Below, in pieces: positions 27,266 through 36,530 of a stretch of 64,000 nucleotides of DNA. The translations under genes were made by a program, and so were the position numbers. Below the pieces are notes generated by a model that did no database searches, had not been told where the DNA came from, and worked only from the letters and a program-made list of their open reading frames with translations. Each line of letters begins with the position of its first letter. The first letter of the stretch is position 1. This stretch comes from Gallionella sp. (lineage in GTDB: Bacteria; Pseudomonadota; Gammaproteobacteria; Burkholderiales; Gallionellaceae). The stretch is from contig JAJDNO010000007.1 of assembly GCA_022340615.1 (NCBI GenBank), forward strand, positions 1-64,000, read 5' to 3'.

Positions 27266-28753
27266 ATGAGCAAAATCGACTGGCATGCGCGAGCCGCTGC
27301 GCTGAGCATAGACGGAAAGGCATTTATCGACGGCAAGCGCGTAGCTGCCGCCGACAGTGACACGTTCGAGTGCCTGTCCCCGGTGGACGGGCGCAAGCTT
27401 GCAGACGTTGCACGCTGCAAAGCCGCCGACATCGACCGTGCCGTCGCCGCGGCGCGCGCCGCGTTCGAGGACAGGCGCTGGGTGGGCATGTCGCCCCGGG
27501 AGCGCAAGCGCGTGATGGTCCGCTTTGCCGATCTGGTGATGGCAAACCGCGAAGAACTGGCGTTGCTGGAAACGCTGGATATGGGCAAGCCGATCAGCGC
27601 CTGCATGAATACCGACGTGCCGGCCACCGCGAATACCCTGCGCTGGTACGGAGAGGCAATCGACAAGGTGTACGATGAAATCGCGCCGACCAATGAAAAT
27701 ACGCTGGCGCTGGTCACGCGCGAGCCGATGGGCGTGGTCGGGGCGGTGGTGCCGTGGAATTATCCGATGCTGATGGCTTCCTGGAAGATTGCGCCGGCGC
27801 TGGTGTCGGGCAACAGCGTGGTGCTCAAGCCTTCGGAGAAAGCGCCGCTGACCGCACTGCGGCTGGGCGAATTGGCATTGCAGGCTGGCATACCGGCAGG
27901 CGTGTTCAACGTGGTGCCGGGCTTCGGCGCGGAGGCGGGATCGCCGCTGGCGCTGCATATGGATGTCGACTGCATCGCGTTCACCGGTTCGACGGCTGTG
28001 GGCAAGAAAATCCAGGTCATGGCCGGACAGAGCAACCTCAAACGCGCCTGGTGCGAACTGGGCGGGAAGTCCCCGAACATCGTGTTTGCGGACTGCCCGG
28101 ATCTCGATCGTGCGGTTGCGGCCGCGGCCGGATCGATTTTTTACAACCAGGGCGAGAGCTGCAATGCGCCGTCGCGCCTGCTGGTCGAGCGCAGCATACG
28201 CGACGAGTTCGTCGAAAAGCTCAAGCAGTATTCCCCGCGTCATATGCCAGGCGATCCGCTCGATCCGGATACGACGATGGGTGCGCTGGTCGATCAGGGA
28301 CAGATGGACAACGTGCTGAAATACATCGAATCCGGCAAAAGGCAGGGCGCAACGCTTTGCTGCGGCGGCGAGCGCGTGCGTGTCGATTCGGGCGGCTACT
28401 ACGTGGCACCTACCATATTCGACGGCGTGACCAATGAAATGATCATCGCCAGCGAGGAGATCTTCGGACCGGTCCTGTCCGTGATCACGTTCGATACCCA
28501 GGAAGAAGCCATCCGTATCGCCAACGATACCAGCTACGGCCTGGCGGCGGCGGTGTGGACCCGGGATATATCGCGTGCTCATCGGGTCGCCCGCGCGCTT
28601 CGCGCAGGTACCGTGCATGTGAACAGTTACGATGAGGACGACATTACCGTGCCCTTCGGCGGATACAAGCAGTCGGGAAACGGCCGCGACAAATCGCTGC
28701 ATGCGCTGGAAAAATACACTGAACTGAAAACGACCTGGATCAGCCTGGCTTGA
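27266..28753 (+). CDS. puuC: Gamma-glutamyl-gamma-aminobutyraldehyde dehydrogenase
   Basis: Oxidises the aldehyde left after removal of the amine, giving gamma-glutamyl-GABA for PuuD. The 495-residue aldehyde dehydrogenase has VVPWNYPMLMASWK, FTGSTAVGKK, CELGGKSPNIVF and NQGESCNAPSRLLVE (nucleophile Cys; Asn-Ala after it instead of the common Cys-Ala). It ends with FGGYKQSGNGRDKS. It is the last intact gene of the plus-strand operon, 33 bp after gabD. Confidence 0.92.
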   Translation: MSKIDWHARAAALSIDGKAFIDGKRVAAADSDTFECLSPVDGRKLADVARCKAADIDRAVAAARAAFEDRRWVGMSPRERKRVMVRFADLVMANREELALLETLDMGKPISACMNTDVPATANTLRWYGEAIDKVYDEIAPTNENTLALVTREPMGVVGAVVPWNYPMLMASWKIAPALVSGNSVVLKPSEKAPLTALRLGELALQAGIPAGVFNVVPGFGAEAGSPLALHMDVDCIAFTGSTAVGKKIQVMAGQSNLKRAWCELGGKSPNIVFADCPDLDRAVAAAAGSIFYNQGESCNAPSRLLVERSIRDEFVEKLKQYSPRHMPGDPLDPDTTMGALVDQGQMDNVLKYIESGKRQGATLCCGGERVRVDSGGYYVAPTIFDGVTNEMIIASEEIFGPVLSVITFDTQEEAIRIANDTSYGLAAAVWTRDISRAHRVARALRAGTVHVNSYDEDDITVPFGGYKQSGNGRDKSLHALEKYTELKTTWISLA

Positions 28754-28775
28754 TAACCGGGGAGGGAGTGACAAA

Positions 28776-28892
28776 ATGAATGCAAAGGTGCCGGCACAAG
28801 ACAGCACTCTGCATCAGCGCCGCCTTGGCGCCACGCGGCGTGGCCGGGTGCAGGCATCGTGCTGCTGGCATTGGACGGGGGCGTGGCAATAA
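28776..28892 (+). pseudogene. Possible relic of a GABA aminotransferase (gabT/puuE) 5' end
   Basis: Directly after puuC, GGGAGGGAGTG precedes an ATG opening a 38-codon frame. It begins MNAKVPAQDSTLHQRR; in an overlapping frame the same DNA then reads LAPRGVAG. Together these recall the GabT start (QRR...A-PRGVG). The similarity covers about 25 residues across a frame change and then stops. It would be the remnant of the transaminase expected to close this operon. The evidence is thin. Confidence 0.35.
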
Positions 28893-28945
28893 ACCTGTTT
28901 TCCCGGCCGACTATAGGCTGAACCTGTACAGAGCAAACTGCGCGT

Positions 28946-30379
28946 TTAGGCCGCGTTGCCGAGTATCCGTTGCTGCTGCTGAATTTCCTGCTGGTGCGCG
29001 GCCCATTGTTGTTCGTTTTTCAGGTAACGGGTGAAGTCCAGCGCCTGGTCTCCTTCGGCTGCAATTGATGTCAGTGCCTCGGCGATACAGCTGAAAATGC
29101 GATCGATCTCGTTTTTTTCGATCGTAAGCGGAGGCGAAATGGCGATCACGTCACCGGTATAGCGGATCAGAACGCCCATCTCATAGCACTTGAGATATGC
29201 GGCAAAGGCGCGGGCACCGGGTTTGCCAGGAGTCGGTTCCAGTTCGATGCCTGCGACCATGCCGATATTTCGGATGTCCCTGACCAAAGGCACGCCATTC
29301 AGTGAGTGCGCGGCCTGTTCGAAATGATTGCTGAGACCAGCCGATCGATCGACCAGCTTTTCGGTAATAAAGATTTCGTTCGTCGCGATTGCAGCTGCAC
29401 AGGCGATCGGGTGGGCGGTATAGGTGTAGCCGTGCGGAAGTTCAATCGCATTGGCCGGGCTGTTCGACATGAACGCATCATGGATATCGCGCTTGACCGC
29501 GACCGCGCCCATCGGTACAGCGCCGTTGGTCAGGCCTTTTGCGCAGGTGAGGATGTCCGGCACGACGCCGAAGTAGTCGGATGCGAAGCGCGTCCCGAGC
29601 CGGCCGAAGCCGGTGATGACCTCGTCGAAGATCAGCAGGATGCCGTACTTGTCGCAGATTTCGCGCAGGCGTTTCAGGTAGCCCTGCGGTGGCAGAACCA
29701 CGCCTGCCGAACCCTGCATCGGTTCGACGATCAGCGCGGCGATGGTGGCGGGGTCGTGCAGCGTGGTGATGCGCTGCTCGAATTCGTTGGCGAGTTCAAC
29801 GCCGCCGTCCCCGGGCAAGCCGCGGGTAAACGCGTTTCGGCCGATATCCAGAGGATGCCGGATGTGGTCCACTCCGGCCAGACCGTTGCCGAACGATTTG
29901 CTGTTGCCGGCAATTCCGCCAACCGAAACGCCGCCAAAATTGACACCGTGGTAGCCGCGCTCGCGGCCAATCAGTTTGTTGCGCAGCGGGTTGCCGGTCA
30001 CGCGATGGTAGGCGAGCGCAATTTTGAGCGCGGTGTCGACCGATTCGGAACCGGAATTGGTGAAAAATATCCGGTCGAGTCCATTTGGCATGAATTGCGC
30101 AAGCCGTTCGGCTGCTTCGAATGCGAGCGGGTGGCTGTTCTGGAACGCGGGCGCATAGTCCAGTGTGCGCAACTGGTGTGACACCGCGCTGGCGATCTCC
30201 TCGCGGCAATGACCGCCGGCCACGCACCACAGACCGGCTGTCCCATCAAGCAGGGTACGGTCGTCGATAGTCGTGTAGTAGTTTCCCTTTGCCGCCTTGA
30301 ACAGGCGCGGCATGCTCTTGAACTGGCGGTTTGCGGTAAACGGAAGCCAGTAATGGTCGAGATTCGGTAAGCTGGGCAT
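28946..30379 (-). CDS. Omega-amino acid (beta-alanine):pyruvate aminotransferase
   Basis: Class III PLP aminotransferase of 477 residues. It begins MPSLPNLDHYWLPFTANRQFK, the start I recall for beta-alanine:pyruvate transaminases. Further motifs are TAGLWCVAGGH, FFTNSGSESVDTALK, RGYHGVNFGGVSVGG, IFDEVITGFGRLG and the lysine in CAKGLTNGAVPMG. ATG 30379 follows GGAGTGACC. It converges on the plus-strand polyamine operon. This class often accepts GABA, so it may supply the missing PuuE step (inference). Confidence 0.88.
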   Translation of the reverse strand: MPSLPNLDHYWLPFTANRQFKSMPRLFKAAKGNYYTTIDDRTLLDGTAGLWCVAGGHCREEIASAVSHQLRTLDYAPAFQNSHPLAFEAAERLAQFMPNGLDRIFFTNSGSESVDTALKIALAYHRVTGNPLRNKLIGRERGYHGVNFGGVSVGGIAGNSKSFGNGLAGVDHIRHPLDIGRNAFTRGLPGDGGVELANEFEQRITTLHDPATIAALIVEPMQGSAGVVLPPQGYLKRLREICDKYGILLIFDEVITGFGRLGTRFASDYFGVVPDILTCAKGLTNGAVPMGAVAVKRDIHDAFMSNSPANAIELPHGYTYTAHPIACAAAIATNEIFITEKLVDRSAGLSNHFEQAAHSLNGVPLVRDIRNIGMVAGIELEPTPGKPGARAFAAYLKCYEMGVLIRYTGDVIAISPPLTIEKNEIDRIFSCIAEALTSIAAEGDQALDFTRYLKNEQQWAAHQQEIQQQQRILGNAA

Positions 30380-30681
30380 GGTCACTCCAGGGTTAATAGG
30401 GATGCGAGTCTCGACGTATTGATCAGGTGCTGTCAAGAGTGCAACTGCATTAAATTAACGATTTGATTTGAGGATAATCTGATGCCGTGATGTCATTGAA
30501 TACACAACAGCTTTAACATGAACAGAATAGAGAAGGAACGATGCAACACGAAGCTGGTTTTCGGCTGGTGCTGGCCAGTTCCGGCAGTCCATCCTTATTC
30601 TGAAACTTCAATGGTTCCCGTCAGCACGGCGTCAGCTGGGATATGGCTGAACGGGCAATCGACCTGTTCCCCCGGAGGGCT
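30380..30681. other. 302-bp intergenic region upstream of the omega-aminotransferase
   Basis: Should hold the promoter of the minus-strand aminotransferase, but I see no convincing -35/-10 pair. On the plus strand, ATG 30541 with GAAGGAACG upstream opens a 20-codon frame (30541-30603) that matches nothing I know. A short AGGGCT/AGCCCT dyad covers the stop codon of the next gene at about 30677-30690. Confidence 0.45.
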
Positions 30682-31029
30682 TCAGCCCTGAACCCAGGCC
30701 TTGGCTTCCTCGTAATCGGTAAACACCCGTATATCCGCATCGACGAAAATGCGCGACAGCCAGGCCGTCCATGTGAGCCACTGGTTGTCAGTAACGATGG
30801 CGATCTTGGTGAAGTCGTGGTTGTGTTCGCGGCGGAAGAATTTGATGTCTTCCCAGACCACGTCGAGGGAGTAGCTTACCATCGCGCGCAGGTCGAGCAG
30901 CAGGTCCAACTCGCCGGGATATTTCAGTTTGTAGAGCGTCTGTTCCTCGAAAGTCTTGAAGTCGGCGATGGTGAATTCGCCGAGGACAGCCACGTTGACG
31001 AGTTTTTCGGATTGTTCGATGGTGATCAT
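30682..31029 (-). CDS. SpoIIAA-like (STAS-fold) protein
   Basis: A 115-residue soluble protein. The pattern MITIEQSEKLVNVAVLGEFTIADFKTFEEQ, then LLLDLRAMVSY and VFTDYEEAKAWV fits the SpoIIAA-like family (STAS/CRAL-TRIO-type fold). Members are common in proteobacteria with no settled role. No catalytic residues are evident. It is 16 bp downstream of the EamA transporter gene and likely co-transcribed. Confidence 0.8.
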   Translation of the reverse strand: MITIEQSEKLVNVAVLGEFTIADFKTFEEQTLYKLKYPGELDLLLDLRAMVSYSLDVVWEDIKFFRREHNHDFTKIAIVTDNQWLTWTAWLSRIFVDADIRVFTDYEEAKAWVQG

Positions 31030-31045
31030 TATTGCTGCTCCTTAT

Positions 31046-31912
31046 TTATTGTTTTGGAGACGGGTGTCGAGGCGACATCCATAAGCTTAACACACCGCCA
31101 GCGATGATGAGCGCCATGCCCAGCCAGCTGTCCAGCGGCAGCACTTCTTTCCACAGCAGCATGCCGAACACGCTGGCAAACACGATGGTGCTGTAGGCCA
31201 GGCTGCCGACTACCAGGGTATTGCCGGTGCGGTAAGCATGGGTCATCGCGAGTTGAGCGAAGGTGGCCGTGCTGCCCATGCCCAGCAGGATACCGAAGCC
31301 ACGGAGGGTGATGATATGAACCGTGTTGAACAGCATCCACACGCCGGTGCTGACCGTGGCGATCAGGGTGAAATAGAAAACGGTGCGCGCAGCAGGTTCG
31401 CCAAGGATGCCGAGCTGCTTGACATTGATGTAGGCGATGCCGGCGAGAAAGCCCGATATCAGTCCCAGCAGTCCGGTCAGCAGCTGGTCGCGTTGTATGG
31501 TCGGGTGCAACAGCAGCACTACGCCGCAGAAACCCATTCCGATAGCCATCGTCATCGGAAGGTTGAATTTGTCCTTGTACACAACCATCGTGAGCACGGT
31601 CAGGAAAAGCGGCGAGGTGTAGTTGAGCGTGACGGCGGTGGCGAGCGGCAGCATGGTGATGCAATAGAAGAACAGTATCAGAGCGAGCGTTCCGGAAATA
31701 CCGCGCCACAGGTGGGCGCGCCAGTGATGTGTAACCATGCTGACGCGCTGTGTTCGCATGATGGCGGAGATTATCAGCAGGCCGAAGAACGAACGGTAGA
31801 ACACCATCTCGATATTAGAGAAGTAAGGCGCGCCGAGTTTGACGAATACGCCCATGCAACCGAACATGAGTCCGGCAACCAGCATCCAGCGAGAGCCGGT
31901 GAGTTTCATCAT
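31046..31912 (-). CDS. EamA/DMT family transporter
   Basis: Inner-membrane carrier of 288 residues with about ten transmembrane helices in two EamA repeats. The first repeat runs from LVAGLMFGCMGVFVKLGAPYFS; the second begins near GLLGLISGFLAGIAYINVKQLG. Members export amino acids or metabolites, but the substrate cannot be told. It lies 14 bp after the Rieske protein gene on the same strand. Confidence 0.88.
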   Translation of the reverse strand: MMKLTGSRWMLVAGLMFGCMGVFVKLGAPYFSNIEMVFYRSFFGLLIISAIMRTQRVSMVTHHWRAHLWRGISGTLALILFFYCITMLPLATAVTLNYTSPLFLTVLTMVVYKDKFNLPMTMAIGMGFCGVVLLLHPTIQRDQLLTGLLGLISGFLAGIAYINVKQLGILGEPAARTVFYFTLIATVSTGVWMLFNTVHIITLRGFGILLGMGSTATFAQLAMTHAYRTGNTLVVGSLAYSTIVFASVFGMLLWKEVLPLDSWLGMALIIAGGVLSLWMSPRHPSPKQ

Positions 31913-31926
31913 TCCGGGAATGTCAG

Positions 31927-33024
31927 CTAGAGGTATGGTGCAAGGTTGCGGCGCAGATACTCATGGAAGTGCAGCATGCCGTCCTCGGTGGGAGACTGGT
32001 ACGGACCTTGTTCTTCGATGCCGCGCTGGTGCAGCAATTTTCGGCCCTGATGCATGCGCAGACAGATGGTGTCGTCCTCGACCGCGGTTTCGTTGTATGC
32101 CTTCTGTTCGGCTTCAACAAATTCGCGCTCGAACAGCACGATGTCCTCGAGGTAATAGAATTCGACGATGTTGGTGCAGGCCTCCGGACCGCGCGGCACC
32201 AGCGTGCTGATGACCAGCGTGCCCGGATACCACTCGATCATGATGTTGGGGTAATAGGTCAGCCAGATCGCGCCGTACTTCGGCAGCTTGTCGCCGTAAT
32301 AGCGCAGCACCTGTTCATGCCATTTGGCATACACATCGCTGCCGGTCTTGCGCAGCCCGTTGCGGATGCCGACGGTCTGCACGCTGTACTGTTCGCCGAA
32401 TTCCCAGCGGAGGTCGTCGCAGTCCACGAAATTGCCGAGGCCGGGATGGAACGGCACGACGTGATAGTCCTCCAGATACACTTCGATGAAGGTTTTCCAG
32501 TTGAACGCATATTCGTCTACCTGCACGCGATCCAGCATATAGCCGGAAAAATCGATCTCCTGCATCACGCCGATCCTGGCCAGGTCCTTTGCGACATTGC
32601 GTTTGCCTGCAAACAGCAGGCCGTTCCAGTTCTGCAGCGGCGATTTGTTCAGGTTAAGGCAGGGGTTTTGCGGGAAGTGCGGCGCGCCGAGCAATTCGCC
32701 GTCGGTCTTGTAAGTCCAGCGGTGCAGCGGACAGACGATGTGCTGTGCATTGCCCCGGCCTTCCAGCATGACCGCCTGGCGGTGGCGGCAAATGTTGCTG
32801 AGCAGTTCAACGCCGTTCTGGTTGCGCACCAGCACCTGAGCCGCATCCTGCAGCACATGGTAGTCGCCGGGATTCGGGACCAGCAGTTCATGTCCGACAT
32901 AATTCGGCCCATGCTCGAACAGCAGGCGCTGTTCGACTTCCAGTGCCCCGGGATCGAAGTACCAACTCAACGGTGGTTGCTCGGGAACTCTGGTGAGCTG
33001 GGCCAGCTTGGCTATTTCAGACAT
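31927..33024 (-). CDS. Rieske non-heme iron oxygenase, alpha-subunit type
   Basis: The 365-residue protein has an N-terminal Rieske [2Fe-2S] domain with ligands C79-x-H81 and C98-x2-H101. The catalytic domain has the mononuclear iron site in EVYLEDYHVVPFHPGL. Such enzymes hydroxylate or demethylate small molecules using a separate reductase. No reductase or beta subunit is nearby, so substrate and electron donor are unknown. ATG 33024 has GAGG 8 nt upstream. The same gene often precedes xseB-ispA-dxs in Betaproteobacteria (recollection). Confidence 0.85.
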   Translation of the reverse strand: MSEIAKLAQLTRVPEQPPLSWYFDPGALEVEQRLLFEHGPNYVGHELLVPNPGDYHVLQDAAQVLVRNQNGVELLSNICRHRQAVMLEGRGNAQHIVCPLHRWTYKTDGELLGAPHFPQNPCLNLNKSPLQNWNGLLFAGKRNVAKDLARIGVMQEIDFSGYMLDRVQVDEYAFNWKTFIEVYLEDYHVVPFHPGLGNFVDCDDLRWEFGEQYSVQTVGIRNGLRKTGSDVYAKWHEQVLRYYGDKLPKYGAIWLTYYPNIMIEWYPGTLVISTLVPRGPEACTNIVEFYYLEDIVLFEREFVEAEQKAYNETAVEDDTICLRMHQGRKLLHQRGIEEQGPYQSPTEDGMLHFHEYLRRNLAPYL

Positions 33025-33155
33025 ACCCACATCCTCATCTGGAACGTTGAATACGGTTGTAATCGGGGGAGGGGATTGTCTCCGAATTCGATTGACGGGG
33101 CAACCGCAGAGCCAAATTGTTCTGCAGAAATCTCATTGCCTGCTCTGACTGAATT

Positions 33156-33266
33156 TCAACCCGGCAGATTATTGCCGGTATCCCGGGTAAAAAGGTAATC
33201 ACAGATTTCCTCGATGACCATGTCGGCAAGTTTGATGCCTTCCCGGCAAGCAGCACAATTGATCAA
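33156..33266 (-). CDS. Possible 36-residue CxxC miniprotein
   Basis: TTG-initiated frame reading INCAACREGIKLADMVIEE and then CDYLFTRDTGNNLPG. The composition looks protein-like (one CxxC, an amphipathic helix), but there is no ATG and no clear ribosome site. It matches no family I know. It could be a real small protein, the tail of a decayed gene, or chance. Confidence 0.22.
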   Translation of the reverse strand: MINCAACREGIKLADMVIEEICDYLFTRDTGNNLPG

Positions 33267-33365
33267 TATGGAGTTGCATCGCTGTCATGAATGAGTATGT
33301 GCAGTGTAAGCGCAACTTCCACGAGGTTGCAGCGTTCTGTGACATGATCGGGTTTCGGTAAAAAA

Positions 33366-33394
33366 TTGTCCCGGGCAAAGCCTTTCGGTAGAAT
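33366..33394 (+). promoter_or_regulatory. Predicted promoter of xseB-ispA-dxs
   Basis: TTGTCC (33366-33371), 17-bp spacer, TAGAAT (33389-33394), 26 bp before the xseB ATG. Confidence 0.6.
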
Positions 33395-33420
33395 AAGCCT
33401 CTTTGCTAACGGAAATCCAG

Positions 33421-33705
33421 ATGTCTGGCACCTCTCATAAAACCCCGGCAAAAAACCAGAAATCAGCAAGCTTTGAATCGGCAATGGCCGAGCTGGAGAA
33501 GATCGTCGCCGAGATGGAGTCGGGCAAGTTGACGCTTGAAGACTCCCTGGCCGCCTACAAGCGCGGCGCCGAATTGTTGTCGTTCTGTCGCGCGCGTCTC
33601 GACGATGCGCAGGCTCAGGTGCGTGTGCTCGAAGAAGGCGAGCTCAGTGAATTTCCCGCTACGGGCGCCGGACCTTCCACTTCGACAGGCGCTGGGCAGG
33701 ACTGA
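33421..33705 (+). CDS. xseB: Exodeoxyribonuclease VII small subunit
   Basis: Small subunit of the nuclease that trims single-stranded DNA ends in repair. The 94-residue protein has the helical hairpin FESAMAELEKIVAEMESGKLTLEDSLAAYKRGAEL typical of XseB. A low-complexity Gly/Ser/Thr tail follows. Its TGA overlaps the ATG of ispA (TGATG), so translation is coupled. Confidence 0.95.
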   Translation: MSGTSHKTPAKNQKSASFESAMAELEKIVAEMESGKLTLEDSLAAYKRGAELLSFCRARLDDAQAQVRVLEEGELSEFPATGAGPSTSTGAGQD

Positions 33706-34595
33706 TGCAGGCTGATTTCCAGCGCTGGATATCAGCGCAGCAGACAGTTCTAGAGGGCCAGCTGCGCGGGCTGTTGCCTAACGCGCAAGCCGTTCCGCAG
33801 CGGCTGCATGATGCAATGCGCTACGCTGTTCTGGATGGCGGCAAGCGAGTGCGGCCGCTGCTGGTGTTTGCGGCGGGCGAACTGGCAGGCGCTTCTGAAG
33901 ATCGCCTGGTCATTGCCGCAGCGGCGGTCGAATTGATCCACGCCTATTCGCTGGTGCATGACGATATGCCGTGCATGGATAACGACGTGTTGCGCCGCGG
34001 CAAACCGACCTGCCATGTGCAATACGATGAAGCAACCGCTTTGCTGGTTGGCGACAGCCTGCAAACGCTGGCATTCCAGCTGCTCGCGGAACATCGTTTG
34101 TGCGACGATGCTCAGCGCCAGCTGGATATGATCAAGCTGCTGGCGGTCGCATCAGGCTCGCGGGGCATGGCGGGCGGGCAGGCGATAGACCTTGCCAGTG
34201 TGGGCAAGTCGCTGACCCTGCCGGAGCTGGAATTCATGCACATCCACAAGACCGGGGCGCTGATCCGCGCAGCGGTCCTGCTCGGTGCCCAGTGCGGCTC
34301 GCTTGCGCCGGCGCAGCTGGACAGGCTGGATCGTTTCGGCAAATCGATCGGCTTGGCATTTCAGGTTGTCGACGATGTGCTGGACTGCGAAGCGGATACC
34401 GCTACGCTGGGCAAAACCGCCGGGAAGGATGCGGATAACGAAAAACCGACTTACGTCAGCCTGCTCGGTATCCATGAGGCACGCAACATGGCGCAGCGGC
34501 TGCATGGTGATGCATTGGAGGATCTGTCCGGTTTTGGCGATGCTGCACAGCGATTGCGCGAGCTTGCCGATTTCATTGTGCTTAGAAAGTTCTGA
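33705..34595 (+). CDS. ispA: Farnesyl diphosphate synthase (polyprenyl synthase family)
   Basis: Condenses IPP with DMAPP and GPP to farnesyl diphosphate for quinones and undecaprenyl carriers. The 296-residue protein has GGKRVRPLL, the first aspartate-rich motif DDMPCMD at 86-92 and the second motif [12 protein letters not shown]. It is the middle gene of xseB-ispA-dxs, with one-base overlaps on both sides. Confidence 0.96.
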   Translation: MQADFQRWISAQQTVLEGQLRGLLPNAQAVPQRLHDAMRYAVLDGGKRVRPLLVFAAGELAGASEDRLVIAAAAVELIHAYSLVHDDMPCMDNDVLRRGKPTCHVQYDEATALLVGDSLQTLAFQLLAEHRLCDDAQRQLDMIKLLAVASGSRGMAGGQAIDLASVGKSLTLPELEFMHIHKTGALIRAAVLLGAQCGSLAPAQLDRLDRFGKSIGLAFQVVDDVLDCEADTATLGKTAGKDADNEKPTYVSLLGIHEARNMAQRLHGDALEDLSGFGDAAQRLRELADFIVLRKF

Positions 34596-36463
34596 TGTAT
34601 ACCCTGCTTGATACCGTCAACAGTCCCGCCGAATTGCGCGCGCTGAGTCGTGAACAGTTGCCGCAACTGGCAAGCGAGTTGCGCGAATTCCTGGTTGAAT
34701 CGGTCAGCAAAACCGGGGGGCATTTGTCCTCGAATCTGGGTACGGTCGAGCTGACCATCGCGCTCCACTACATCTACGACACCCCTGAAGACAAGCTGGT
34801 CTGGGATGTGGGGCACCAGACCTACGTTCACAAGATCCTGACCGGACGCCGCAAGGGAATGGGAAAATTGCGCATGACAGGCGGTATTTCCGGTTTTCCG
34901 AAGCGCGATGAAAGCCCGTACGATACCTTCGGAACAGGGCATTCCAGCACTTCGATCTCGGCGGCGCTGGGTATGGCGGTTGCCGCTAAACTGCAGGGTT
35001 CTGCGCGCCGCGCGGTGGCGATCATCGGCGATGGTGCGATGAGCGGCGGCATGGCGTTCGAAGCACTCAACAACGCCGGCGTGCTGGACGCGAATCTGCT
35101 GGTGATTCTCAATGACAACGATATGTCCATTTCGCGGCCGGTCGGCGCGCTGAACAATTATCTGGCCAAGCTGATGTCCGGGCGTTTCTACGCAGCGATG
35201 CGGCGCGGCAGCGAGAAGGTGCTGAAGGGCATGCCGCCGGTGCTGGAATTCGCCAAACGCGCCGAAGAGCACTTCAAGGGCATGGTGATACCCGGCACGC
35301 TGTTCGAGGAATTCGGCTTCAATTACATCGGCCCCATTGACGGGCATGACCTGAATGTATTGCTGGACACGCTTAAGAATATTCGCAAACTTGAAGGTCC
35401 GCAGTTCCTCCATATTGTGACTCGGAAGGGCAAGGGCTACGCGCTTGCCGAGGAAGATTGCCTGCTGTATCACGGCGTCAGCAAGTTCGACAGCAGCCAG
35501 GGCATCGTTTCGAAACCCGCACAGGGCGACAGCGGCAAAGGCCGGATTGCCAGGCCGACCTACACCCAGGTTTTCGGGCAATGGTTGTGCGACATCGCAG
35601 CCCGGGACGAGCGCGTGCTGGGCATCACCCCTGCAATGTGCGAGGGATCTGGTTTGGCACAGTTTGCCGAGCAGTTTCCGGACCGTTATTTTGATGTCGG
35701 TATCGCTGAACAGCATGCGCTGACCTTTGCCGCGGGCCTGGCATGCGATGGTTACAAGCCGGTAGTCGCGATCTACTCGACTTTCCTGCAGCGCGCTTAC
35801 GACCAGCTTATCCACGACATAGCGATACAGCGCCTGCCGGTGGTGTTTGCGATCGATCGCGCCGGCCTGGTCGGCGCGGATGGGGCAACCCATGCGGGCA
35901 GTTTCGACCTGTCCTACATGCGCTGCATTCCGAATATGACGGTAATGGCACCGGCCGACGAAAACGAATGCCGCCAGATGCTGTATACCGCCATACAGCT
36001 GAATTCACCATGTGCGGTTCGTTATCCTCGGGGCACCGGTCCGGGTGTTTCGGTAATCGAGGAAATGAGCGCACTTGCGGTCGGCAAAGGAGAGCTGCGC
36101 CGCGCTGGCAGGCAGGTCGCGATTCTGGCATTTGGCAGCATGCTGGCGCCAGCGCTGCTAGCAGGTGAACAGCTCGATGCGACCGTGGCGAACATGCGTT
36201 TCGTCAAACCGCTGGATGATGAATTGGTCATGCGGCTGGCGCGCGATCACGAACTGCTGGTCACGGTAGAAGAAAATACCGTACAGGGCGGGGCGGGCAG
36301 TGCTGTGGCGGAATCACTGTTGCAGCAAGGCCTGAACGTGCAAGTGCTGCAGCTTGGCCTGCCGGACCGGTTCATCGAGCAGGGAGACCATGCACAAATG
36401 CTTGCAGCCTGCGGCCTGGATGCCAATGGTCTGATTATGAAGATCAAAGATAAATTAACCTAG
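34595..36463 (+). CDS. dxs: 1-deoxy-D-xylulose-5-phosphate synthase
   Basis: First step of the MEP isoprenoid pathway: joins pyruvate and glyceraldehyde 3-phosphate using thiamine diphosphate. The 622-residue transketolase-like protein has [17 protein letters not shown] and the ThDP motif [18 protein letters not shown] ending in NDNDMSI. The central pyrimidine domain has [18 protein letters not shown] and [15 protein letters not shown]. The start overlaps the ispA stop. Confidence 0.97.
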   Translation: MYTLLDTVNSPAELRALSREQLPQLASELREFLVESVSKTGGHLSSNLGTVELTIALHYIYDTPEDKLVWDVGHQTYVHKILTGRRKGMGKLRMTGGISGFPKRDESPYDTFGTGHSSTSISAALGMAVAAKLQGSARRAVAIIGDGAMSGGMAFEALNNAGVLDANLLVILNDNDMSISRPVGALNNYLAKLMSGRFYAAMRRGSEKVLKGMPPVLEFAKRAEEHFKGMVIPGTLFEEFGFNYIGPIDGHDLNVLLDTLKNIRKLEGPQFLHIVTRKGKGYALAEEDCLLYHGVSKFDSSQGIVSKPAQGDSGKGRIARPTYTQVFGQWLCDIAARDERVLGITPAMCEGSGLAQFAEQFPDRYFDVGIAEQHALTFAAGLACDGYKPVVAIYSTFLQRAYDQLIHDIAIQRLPVVFAIDRAGLVGADGATHAGSFDLSYMRCIPNMTVMAPADENECRQMLYTAIQLNSPCAVRYPRGTGPGVSVIEEMSALAVGKGELRRAGRQVAILAFGSMLAPALLAGEQLDATVANMRFVKPLDDELVMRLARDHELLVTVEENTVQGGAGSAVAESLLQQGLNVQVLQLGLPDRFIEQGDHAQMLAACGLDANGLIMKIKDKLT

Positions 36464-36482
36464 TAAACTTGTCGGGATTGGT

Positions 36483-36488
36483 TATAAT
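36483..36488 (+). promoter_or_regulatory. Candidate -10 element of folE2
   Basis: A perfect TATAAT lies 43 bp before the folE2 ATG. No good -35 sits at the right distance, so the call is tentative. Confidence 0.35.
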
Positions 36489-36530
36489 ATTTCGGCAACT
36501 TAGAACCTTAAATCCACGAGGAAGTCAGCC

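Larger units (their letters stand above)
33025..33420. other. 396-bp divergent region between the Rieske gene and xseB
   Basis: Contains the xseB promoter (33366-33394) and, on the minus strand, a small open frame with a CxxC pair (33156-33266). Nothing else stands out. Confidence 0.5.

Noticed and set aside
30541-30603. 20-codon frame with a good ribosome site upstream of the omega-aminotransferase
   Set aside because: Too short to judge and resembling no known leader or family; kept only as a note in the intergenic entry.
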